A stretch of DNA of 6,669 nucleotides from an uncultured Bdellovibrionales bacterium (GTDB lineage: Bacteria; Bdellovibrionota; Bdellovibrionia; Bdellovibrionales; UBA1609). Position numbers and translations under genes: made by a program. The stretch is from positions 1 through 6,669 of the forward strand of contig CALJPJ010000043.1 of NCBI GenBank assembly GCA_937980625.1. Direction: 5' to 3'. Numbering within the stretch: position 1 is the stretch's first letter; every line of letters begins with the position of its first letter. Shown here piece after piece: positions 1-5,097 of this stretch. The notes under the pieces were generated by a model. That model was not told the DNA's origin, made no database searches, and saw only the letters and a program-made list of their open reading frames with translations.

Positions 1-46
1 ATAATTTTTACTTACCACAACCAGCAACATCATAAATATTGAAGTT

Positions 47-1213
47 CTATTTCAACTTCGGAAACCAATTATTTTTAACAGGCCTCCTATATTCACTACC
101 AACTATAATTTTATAAATATCATTAATATATGAACTAATATTTGGGCTAGCGTGAGAGTTTGATAATACGGAAATATACAACTCTTTTTCAGGCCAAATA
201 GCTAACTCTGATCTATAACCAAGAGTTGAGCCGTTATGCATATAATACCCAGGTTTTCTTTTTACTAAGCCTAAAGCGTATTCAAATTTTTTACTCAAGC
301 TATTTGTTGAATATTTGTTATGCTGATCAAGTATTCCTGACGATACTGTAAAACTGGCAAACTTTAATAAGTCGTCAGTGGTTGAAACAACACCACCCGC
401 CCCGCTAAAGGACCCAAAAGCTAATTTGTTTTGTGGGCACTTTAAAGACCAATATACTGGGGTTACAAATACACAGCCTGGCCTTACTGGTAGGCGGCTT
501 CCATTTTTATCAAATACATAAGAATTCTCCATTCCTGCAGGTTTAAAAACCAAATCATTTAATGCATCATTTAGTTTTTTGCCAGTAATGTTTTCAATTA
601 TTTTAGAGGCTAAAATAAAATTAAAATTATAATATTTAAATTTTTTATTCGGGTCACCTTTCATGGGGCTATACATATTTACAGTCTCTGTTGGCGATTT
701 CGTCATAACTGATCTGGAAATTTCTAAAAATAATTGTGTTACGATATTTTTAGAGTCTTCAAGTCCAGAGGTATGGTTTAATATATTATAAATCTTAACC
801 TCTTTTAGGTCGCAGGGTTCAGAAATATACTTGCAAACAGAATCCATTAAATTAATTTTATTCTTTTTAGACAATTGAAATAGAGCTTGGCTGGTAACAC
901 TTTTAGAAATTGATGCTATTAAACTTTCAGTATTCTCATTCCAGTACTCTTTCCTATAGCTGAAATCATACCTTTTTCCTTTAAAAGAAATACTGACAGC
1001 TCCTCTCCAATGAAATAACTCTTCCATTTTTTTGAAATGGTTATCAAGAGCACTAACAACTTCATTTTCACTAACTACTTTAGTCATTTCATAATCATGC
1101 CACTCAAAAAAATTAGTTATCATATTAATCAAAATTAGATAACAAAATCCACTAAAAATAAAAGATATGGGCTTTAATATTGTTTTAAACATAAACTTTG
1201 ATTTATCTATCAT
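47..1213 (-). CDS. Membrane-anchored serine hydrolase, class C beta-lactamase / PBP4*-like family
   Basis: Protein of 388 residues of the beta-lactamase-related serine hydrolase family (class C beta-lactamases, D-Ala-D-Ala carboxypeptidases, EstB-type esterases). All three active-site motifs are visible: SxxK as S101-I-S-K104 (nucleophile Ser101, base Lys104), YxN as Y194-Y-N196, and HxG as H326-N-G328. Family landmarks LNHTSGL (145-151) and PAGM (225-228) are also present. Residues about 13-33 form one hydrophobic segment after a short basic N-terminus, without an obvious cleavage site, so the domain is probably tethered outside the inner membrane. The ATG is supported by AGGA at 1220-1223, six bases upstream. 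The gene is transcribed away from the kinase gene at 1554. Family membership is well supported, but the substrate is not: real beta-lactam hydrolysis cannot be claimed, and peptidase or esterase activity on cell-wall peptides or small esters is equally possible. The gene ends close to the window edge with no convincing terminator. Confidence 0.9.
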   Translation of the reverse strand: MIDKSKFMFKTILKPISFIFSGFCYLILINMITNFFEWHDYEMTKVVSENEVVSALDNHFKKMEELFHWRGAVSISFKGKRYDFSYRKEYWNENTESLIASISKSVTSQALFQLSKKNKINLMDSVCKYISEPCDLKEVKIYNILNHTSGLEDSKNIVTQLFLEISRSVMTKSPTETVNMYSPMKGDPNKKFKYYNFNFILASKIIENITGKKLNDALNDLVFKPAGMENSYVFDKNGSRLPVRPGCVFVTPVYWSLKCPQNKLAFGSFSGAGGVVSTTDDLLKFASFTVSSGILDQHNKYSTNSLSKKFEYALGLVKRKPGYYMHNGSTLGYRSELAIWPEKELYISVLSNSHASPNISSYINDIYKIIVGSEYRRPVKNNWFPKLK

Positions 1214-1275
1214 TTTAATTCCTATTTAGACTTGTTCTTATTATTAGTTATAGTTTCAATTTAACTTCATTCAGT

Positions 1276-1281
1276 TATAAT
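1276..1281 (+). promoter_or_regulatory. Candidate -10 box (TATAAT) in the divergent gap
   Basis: A perfect TATAAT on the plus strand lies 10 bp before a GGAG motif. The -35 region at about 17 bp spacing (GTTTCA, 1253-1258) is poor and there is no extended -10 TG. The region is AT-rich, so a chance match is possible. If active, it would transcribe the short signal-peptide-like frame beginning near 1300 and perhaps read through to the kinase gene as a long leader. Confidence 0.3.
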
Positions 1282-1299
1282 AATTAAACTGGAGAAACT

Positions 1300-1401
1300 A
1301 TACTTATTAAGCTCAAAAAAATCCTAATTATATTTTCTACATTCGCCTTGGCCTCCTACATCAATTTAAACTTGGTTTCACCCGTCTCATTTCACCCGTG
1401 A
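1300..1401 (+). pseudogene. Possible decayed start of an exported-protein gene (signal-peptide-like frame, ATA start)
   Basis: The plus-strand frame from 1300 to the TGA at 1399-1401 encodes 33 residues. It looks like a type I signal peptide: three lysines in the first six residues, a hydrophobic core ILIIFSTFALA, and a possible ALA cleavage site before SYINLN. GGAG at 1291-1294 sits five bases upstream of codon 1300, the right distance for a ribosome site, and TATAAT lies just before it. However, codon 1300 is ATA, not ATG, and the frame stops after only about 15 residues of would-be mature protein. A single A-to-G change would restore a start codon. My reading is the 5' remnant of a lost exported-protein gene. 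Chance is a serious alternative, because AT-rich DNA readily yields Lys/Ile/Leu-rich frames. No continuation was found downstream in other frames. Confidence 0.3.
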
Positions 1402-1403
1402 AA
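1376..1403. repeat. TTTCACCCGT direct repeat with overlapping 14-bp dyad, possible operator
   Basis: TTTCACCCGT occurs at 1376-1385 and again at 1390-1399, a 14-bp period. The second copy is part of a perfect dyad, TTTCAC-CC-GTGAAA (1390-1403), with 6-bp arms around CC. One full dyad plus an adjacent half site is a common layout for a repressor or activator site. It lies about 150 bp before the kinase start and about 170 bp before the hydrolase start, rather far from either. No regulator is encoded in the window. The repeat itself is certain; its function is inferred. Confidence 0.45.
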
Positions 1404-1553
1404 TAACCAAATTCCATCGAAATTATAGACTCTACATAGCCTTATTCCTTACATTCTTTTAAGCCATTTAACGAAATAACTAAGGTCTGTTGACGCTTCA
1501 TTTATACCCCTGTGTGACTAGATTTTTTTTTAGTTAAATTATAAACACAATAA

Positions 1554-2384
1554 ATGATGAATACCTATTTGAATACATATTTAAAACTTTGGAGTCTATC
1601 AAACCCAAAGCCTTTAGCTCAAACTTACACTGGCCATTTATATATCGTAAATAGTACCTTTGGACCTGCAATTTTAAAGTTATTTACTGATATTGGCATC
1701 AAAGACGAGTCAAAGGGATCTGAGTTTTTAAGAGCCTGCGCTGGAAATGGAGCTGTTCATTTATTTAAATTTGATCAAAGAGCACAACTCATGGAACTTT
1801 TAGATGAGCCTAACTTATATACTTATTCGGCCATAGGGGAAGAGCATAAAGCTACTCAAGTGTTTGTAAATATTATTCACTCAATTCACTCCGTAAAAAA
1901 CTATAATAAAAATAAACTAAAGCCTTTAAAGTATTTATTTAACATTTTTAAACGCATTTCACCTCCTGATGGGTTAAAAAATTCTTTTTTTAAGGCCGAG
2001 AACATAGCTAAGGAACTTTTAAAAACCCAAACTGATGAGGTTTTACTACATGGTGACTTACACCACGAAAATGTTATGAAAAATTCAAACGACCAGTTTG
2101 TTTGCTTCGATCCAAAAGGCTTTTATGGCGACCCCTCTTATGAGCTTGCAACAACATTGAAAAACCCATGGGACTACCCTGAGGTTTCGCAAAATATGGA
2201 TATTTTCAAACAGAGGGTAAATACTTTTTCAACAGACCTTAATTTGCCAATAAGTCGTATCATTGGTTTTTCTTATGTGCACGCCTGTATGAGCCTTGCC
2301 TGGAGCATTGAAGATAATCATGACCACTCTCATCAAGCCCAGTTAATAAAAAACTTCGAACCTCTAATTAGTAAATTATTTTAA
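1554..2384 (+). CDS. APH(6)/hydroxyurea-kinase-family phosphotransferase
   Basis: Protein of 276 residues resembling streptomycin 6-phosphotransferases (APH(6), about 270-280 residues) along its whole length. These enzymes phosphorylate an antibiotic hydroxyl with ATP in the cytoplasm. The catalytic loop is HGDLHHEN (166-173), with Asp168 as the expected base and Asn173 as a metal ligand. Asp186 in FDPKG takes the DFG-like metal-binding role, followed by GDPSYELA (192-199). The N-lobe has AILK with Lys42 as the likely ATP lysine, and a segment around 53-84 (EFLRACAGNGAVHLF, then LMELLD) typical of this family. The C-terminal FSYVHACMSLAWSIED (239-254) matches the family end. An in-frame TAA directly precedes ATG 1554, fixing the earliest start; ATG 1557 is the alternative. 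No SD is visible. The gene overlaps the convergent hydrolase gene by 9 bp at its end. Family call is firm; streptomycin, another aminoglycoside, hydroxyurea or a metabolite could be the true substrate. Confidence 0.88.
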   Translation: MMNTYLNTYLKLWSLSNPKPLAQTYTGHLYIVNSTFGPAILKLFTDIGIKDESKGSEFLRACAGNGAVHLFKFDQRAQLMELLDEPNLYTYSAIGEEHKATQVFVNIIHSIHSVKNYNKNKLKPLKYLFNIFKRISPPDGLKNSFFKAENIAKELLKTQTDEVLLHGDLHHENVMKNSNDQFVCFDPKGFYGDPSYELATTLKNPWDYPEVSQNMDIFKQRVNTFSTDLNLPISRIIGFSYVHACMSLAWSIEDNHDHSHQAQLIKNFEPLISKLF

Positions 2385-3341
2385 ACTATCCTCGTACAAA
2401 AATTTTTTTATCTTTTTGAAAATATCTAAGCGTATATCATCAGTTTCCATTAATAATTGATGTTGTCCACGCTCGTAATGTTTTTGTTCACAGCTTTTTA
2501 TTTTAGAGCAAAACTTTTTAGCTGCTTTACTTTGCACAACCACATCATTTCCTGCTGTAAACATTAGCATTGGTGTTTTTAAGCTTTGGTAGTTTGAATT
2601 AAATACATACTTAACAGATCTTAAAGCCGCAATAAACCACCCTGCGGTCACACCAGTACTGAGCTGCTTAGGAAAATCACTATTTATTAACTCCATATAA
2701 TTTTCAAAGTTTTCTTTTGAACCTGTTAAATATTTAGACTCTGGGTTTTTTCCACTTTGTAAGGGGGCCCAATCAGTTAATTCATAAAATGTTTTTAATA
2801 TAAACTTAACAATGCTACTGGGAATTAAAAACCTTTGAACATCAAGCATAGGAGTAACTAGAACTAATTTATTAATTGAGGATGGCTCTTTAATTAGTTG
2901 ACGAATCATAACATGGCTACCCATTGAGTGACTAACAACATGGATCTCTTCATAGTTTTTTTTTATTGAACTTAAAAAATTATTAAAAGTAGTTTGGTAA
3001 TTTTTAAAATCATCTATATACACTTTTCTGAAGTCCATTGCTAATATGAGGTCGGGAGATTTCCCTTGATTAATATGATCCCATAGATAAATATCGTGAG
3101 TCTCTTTAAATTGATCAACAAACTCCCAATACTTGATAGCTGGCTCGGCAACTCCAGTAGAAACTATTAATGCTTTTTTATGATTTTGGATTAAGCTATA
3201 ATAATGATTTTTATAAATATGGAACTCAATATAATTTGACTTCACACCAGCAATAGTTTTTCGGGCTTTATTTATATCATAATTAGCAAAAGTAATACTT
3301 GAACTTAAAACTATTAAAAAACATAAAATAATATTTCTCAT
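2376..3341 (-). CDS. Exported PldB-like alpha/beta hydrolase (lysophospholipase / monoacylglycerol lipase family)
   Basis: Protein of 321 residues with the lysophospholipase L2 (PldB) / serine aminopeptidase S33 layout. Residues 1-19 are a signal peptide with probable cleavage at TFA-N20, so the enzyme is likely periplasmic or envelope-associated. The nucleophile elbow is S137-H-S139-M-G141, with Ser139 as nucleophile; the first elbow position is Ser instead of the usual Gly. Asp266 (AGND) and His294 (RGQHQLLMETDDIR) complete the triad, and the region after the His closely follows PldB. DHINQGKS (88-95) matches the family DHRGxGxS segment. Expected reaction is hydrolysis of an acyl ester such as a lysophospholipid or monoglyceride; the exact substrate is unknown. 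The start ATG has GGAG at 3354-3357, a rather long 12 bases away. It lies 36 bp downstream of the DUF808 gene and may be cotranscribed with it. Its last 9 bp overlap the end of the convergent kinase gene. Confidence 0.85.
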   Translation of the reverse strand: MRNIILCFLIVLSSSITFANYDINKARKTIAGVKSNYIEFHIYKNHYYSLIQNHKKALIVSTGVAEPAIKYWEFVDQFKETHDIYLWDHINQGKSPDLILAMDFRKVYIDDFKNYQTTFNNFLSSIKKNYEEIHVVSHSMGSHVMIRQLIKEPSSINKLVLVTPMLDVQRFLIPSSIVKFILKTFYELTDWAPLQSGKNPESKYLTGSKENFENYMELINSDFPKQLSTGVTAGWFIAALRSVKYVFNSNYQSLKTPMLMFTAGNDVVVQSKAAKKFCSKIKSCEQKHYERGQHQLLMETDDIRLDIFKKIKKFLYEDSLK

Positions 3342-3377
3342 TAATAAAGGTTACTCCATTTAAATATATAAAAGAGT

Positions 3378-4193
3378 TTATGCTGTTTTGGCAGGAAGTA
3401 TTTTATTTTTAACCGATAGAAGACCTAATACGATTAAGCCGGCAATAAATCCGACTATTAGATTTTGAATATGCTCATTAGTATATAATGGAAAGTGGAA
3501 AATATGTACAATAATACCGCCACCAACTAACAGCATAGCTAAGGTCCCAACAATACCCAAGCCCTTCATTGTATAAGGCATTGATTGAACGAATGCCATA
3601 CCAATTTTGTTATAACCTTTACTTATTAAGTGTAAACCAAAGTCGTCTATTTTAACAATAATAGCCACAAGCCCATAGATTAAAAATGAAGCCGCTAAAC
3701 CCACAGTAGTTAAAACTAAAATTTGTGTGAACATATCACCCGTTAAAGTACTTTTGGCAATAACAATAATTTCAATGGAAAGAATTAAATCAGTTCGTAT
3801 AGCCCCTTTAATTTTATCTTTTTCAGACACAGTTGAAGCATTATATTTAGCCTTATTATTTTTGTGAAATACTTTTTCAATAATTTTATGAACACCTTCG
3901 TAGGATAAATAAAGCCCACCCACCAACATAATCCAATTAATTAAAGGAGGATAAACTGCCATTAAAACTAAAACACCGACAATACAATAAACTTTATTGA
4001 TTAGTGAACCCCAAAAAATAGCCTTAACTATTGGCAACTCGCGATTTGGATTTACTCCATGAACAACACCAGCATTAACAGCTAAATCATCTGACATCAA
4101 AGCACTGGTTTTTTTAATAGCTATTTTGCTCATTACAGCAATATCATCTAGTGTTGCTGCAATATCATCTAGTAGTGTCAGTAAATTTATCAT
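3378..4193 (-). CDS. yedI: YedI/DUF808 family inner-membrane protein
   Basis: Protein of 271 residues clearly related to E. coli YedI (DUF808), a polytopic inner-membrane family of unknown biochemical function. Conserved blocks in order: LLTLLDDIA-x-x-LDDIAVMSK (4-23), KKTSALMSDDLAVNA (28-41), RELPI (51-55), KDKIKGAIRTDLILSIEI (125-142), KIDD (181-184), GTLAMLLVGGGIIVH (216-230). Hydrophobic stretches near 66-98, 134-148, 158-180, 211-231 and 244-260 suggest several membrane helices. The frame stays open to a TTG at 4227-4229, giving 12 more residues, but ATG 4191-4193 gives an N-terminus (MINLLTLLDD) that lines up with YedI, so the shorter form is chosen. No SD precedes this ATG; a promoter-like element ends a few bases upstream. 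The near-duplicate LDDIA motif is also present in YedI, so it belongs to the family. The lipase-like gene follows after 36 bp. Confidence 0.9.
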   Translation of the reverse strand: MINLLTLLDDIAATLDDIAVMSKIAIKKTSALMSDDLAVNAGVVHGVNPNRELPIVKAIFWGSLINKVYCIVGVLVLMAVYPPLINWIMLVGGLYLSYEGVHKIIEKVFHKNNKAKYNASTVSEKDKIKGAIRTDLILSIEIIVIAKSTLTGDMFTQILVLTTVGLAASFLIYGLVAIIVKIDDFGLHLISKGYNKIGMAFVQSMPYTMKGLGIVGTLAMLLVGGGIIVHIFHFPLYTNEHIQNLIVGFIAGLIVLGLLSVKNKILPAKTA

Positions 4194-4199
4194 AGTAAA

Positions 4200-4229
4200 T
4201 ATATAACCAAATAAACATGGACTTGGCAA
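4200..4229 (-). promoter_or_regulatory. Candidate promoter of the DUF808 gene, possibly leaderless
   Basis: On the minus strand, TTGCCA (4224-4229, five of six matches to the -35 consensus) is followed after 18 bp by TATATA (4200-4205, four of six). A further overlapping TATATT lies 2 bp downstream. Transcription would start at about 4193-4194, right at the ATG of the DUF808 gene, giving a leaderless or nearly leaderless message; this agrees with the absence of an SD. The upstream terminator at 4276-4307 makes an independent promoter here likely. The exact boxes are inferred. Confidence 0.4.
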
Positions 4230-4275
4230 AGCCTATCAAAAAAATATAACTATTAGGCTAATGAGTCCAAATGAA

Positions 4276-4307
4276 AAAAGCTTAACTCATATTTGAGTTA
4301 AGCTTTT
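4276..4307 (-). terminator. Strong factor-independent terminator, 14-bp perfect stem
   Basis: Arms 4276-4289 and 4294-4307 are perfectly complementary (core AAGCTTAACTCA) around a 4-base loop. Read on the minus strand, the 3' arm runs into TTTTTT, ending the transcript of the frames at 4336-4518 and/or 4558-4962. The plus-strand side has only TTTT, so it may act weakly in both directions. The stem is AT-rich but long and uninterrupted, and it isolates the DUF808 gene from transcription from the right. Confidence 0.85.
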
Positions 4308-4335
4308 ACAGGTTTTATCTTTTTATTAGTAAATA

Positions 4336-4518
4336 CTATTTAACAGTCCAAGTAATTTGACTGCCTAAAGAATCACCAACATTTCTATAACTTAAATTAC
4401 AAGGCAACATTGCGCCTTCGCACAGCATCACTTTGCAGGTGACGCAGGTGCGGATACGTGAAGCGCGACACGACTTTCTAAGAAATAAGAGAGGTAAATT
4501 GATTTTAGTTTCATCCAT
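4336..4518 (-). CDS. Small Cys-rich hypothetical protein, doubtful
   Basis: Frame of 60 residues with five cysteines: C17, C24, C27, C32 and C40. The spacing CxxC-x4-C-x7-C resembles a metal-binding knuckle but matches no family I recognise. Two points favour a real gene: it ends 28 bp before a strong terminator on the same strand, and it lies 39 bp after the preceding secreted-protein gene. Points against: the start has only a weak GAG (about nine bases upstream), there is no signal peptide, and the central third lies in a GC-rich island (4412-4470, 36 of 59 bases G/C) unlike its neighbours. It is in the same frame as the upstream gene, separated by two adjacent TAA codons and 12 sense codons, so a remnant of a longer reading frame is possible. 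An RNA gene or decayed coding region are the alternatives. Confidence 0.35.
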   Translation of the reverse strand: MDETKINLPLLFLRKSCRASRIRTCVTCKVMLCEGAMLPCNLSYRNVGDSLGSQITWTVK

Positions 4519-4557
4519 AAATTTGGACTCACAAATACTGTATACTTCAAGTACTTA

Positions 4558-4962
4558 TTAATTTGAAATGCCTAGGGGGCAGTTCATTTTAATTAATTGA
4601 CGATCATAGGCATGGGGAGTTTTAAAGGTGGCTTGCCAGTTTTTATTATCAATATGCTTAAATTCAATCACAGCCACAGTACCAATGGTATCATCCGGGC
4701 GCCTTGTATCAAAGGTCCACATCCCTGCACAGCGAAATGTAATATTCTCATCAATGGCCCTTTGAGTACTTGTATCACAGTGTAGTTTTGCTGAGGCAAA
4801 ATTATGTCTAATTGTTATTTCATCAGTTAAACTACCATCACTGTGCCCCGTCACCCATGTGGCTGATGTTAAATCAGAACACTCAAAATTAATTGTCTCT
4901 GCCTTCGCTGAAGTACTCAAGCCTATAAATATCATTGTTAGTATTAAATTTATTAATTTCAT
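4558..4962 (-). CDS. Small secreted protein with four cysteines, unknown function
   Basis: Protein of 134 residues of no family I recognise. Residues 1-21 are a clear type I signal peptide (MKLINLILTMIFIGL, cleavage after AKA before ETINFE), so it is exported to the periplasm or beyond. The mature part of about 113 residues has exactly four cysteines (28, 62, 78, 128), enough for two disulfides, and many alternating polar/hydrophobic segments such as TVAVIEFKHI and NWQATFKT that suggest a small beta-rich domain. Two ATGs compete: 4966-4968 abuts the GGAGG with no spacing, while 4960-4962 is six bases from it, so the second is chosen. A promoter-like pair and an A/T tract lie just upstream. 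It may share a transcript with the small frame at 4336-4518, both ending at the terminator at 4276-4307. Confidence 0.8.
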   Translation of the reverse strand: MKLINLILTMIFIGLSTSAKAETINFECSDLTSATWVTGHSDGSLTDEITIRHNFASAKLHCDTSTQRAIDENITFRCAGMWTFDTRRPDDTIGTVAVIEFKHIDNKNWQATFKTPHAYDRQLIKMNCPLGISN

Positions 4963-4968
4963 TATCAT

Positions 4969-4973
4969 CCTCC
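4969..4973 (-). promoter_or_regulatory. Strong SD (GGAGG) deciding the start of the secreted protein
   Basis: GGAGG on the minus strand is six bases before ATG 4960-4962 and directly touches ATG 4966-4968. The spacing supports the inner ATG and removes two residues from the longest reading frame. Confidence 0.75.
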
Positions 4974-4985
4974 AAAGTTGAAGGT

Positions 4986-5014
4986 ATAATAGTTTATATT
5001 TTAATATATTTAAA
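4986..5014 (-). promoter_or_regulatory. Candidate promoter of the secreted-protein gene
   Basis: On the minus strand TTTAAA (5009-5014, four of six) and TATTAT (4986-4991, five of six) are separated by 17 bp. Transcription would begin near 4979, giving a leader of about 17 bases that includes the SD. The A/T tract just upstream could act as an UP-like element. Because the area is almost all A/T, other box choices are possible. Confidence 0.4.
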
Positions 5015-5039
5015 ATATATATTAAATATGTTTAATATA
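4993..5039. repeat. Nearly pure A/T tract with direct and inverted repeats
   Basis: Of these 47 bases only one (5030) is not A or T; 4993-5029 is uninterrupted. TTTAATATA occurs at 5000-5008 and 5031-5039, 31 bp apart. ATATTTAA (5006-5013) and TTAAATAT (5022-5029) form an inverted repeat with an 8-base spacer. It lies between the end of the large gene at 5098 and the secreted-protein gene, and is best read as part of the latter's promoter region: UP-like element, bent DNA, or a site for an AT-binding nucleoid protein. Confidence 0.55.
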
Positions 5040-5097
5040 GATGATAACTATACTTGGCTTTTTCCTACCTAAGAATCAGACTTATAAACAGCTTATA

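Larger units (their letters stand above)
1214..1553. other. Divergent intergenic region between the serine hydrolase and the kinase gene
   Basis: These 340 bp separate two divergently transcribed genes, so both promoters should lie here. Seen directly: the hydrolase SD (AGGA, 1220-1223); a plus-strand TATAAT at 1276-1281; GGAG at 1291-1294; a short signal-peptide-like frame from 1300 to 1401; a 10-bp direct repeat with an overlapping dyad at 1376-1403; TTGACG at 1490-1495; and TATAAA at 1540-1545, directly before the kinase start. I could not pair TTGACG or TATAAA with a convincing partner at 16-18 bp, so no kinase promoter is annotated. No tRNA-like or terminator structure was seen. Confidence 0.6.

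Noticed and set aside
41..59. Inverted repeat GAAGTT/AACTTC around the stop codon of the serine hydrolase gene as a terminator
   Set aside because: Only 6 bp of stem, loop contains the stop codon, and no T-run follows on the minus strand.
1490..1545. TTGACG with TGTGAC/TATAAA as a promoter for the kinase gene
   Set aside because: Spacing or box quality is poor in every pairing tried; not strong enough to annotate.
4140..4173. 13-bp direct repeat AATATCATCTAGT at 21-bp spacing
   Set aside because: Lies in the DUF808 coding region and encodes the duplicated LDDIA motif, also present in E. coli YedI, so it reflects protein constraint, not a DNA element.
4412..4470. GC-rich island as a tRNA or tRNA fragment
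   Set aside because: No cloverleaf, T-loop or acceptor pairing could be traced on either strand.
4543..4556. Overlapping small palindromes TACTT-C-AAGTA and AAGTACTT before the Cys-rich frame
   Set aside because: Very short arms in AT-rich DNA; expected by chance.
4597..4785. Plus-strand open frame of 62 codons
   Set aside because: Lies fully antisense to the secreted-protein gene, which has a signal peptide, SD and promoter; no support for the plus-strand frame.
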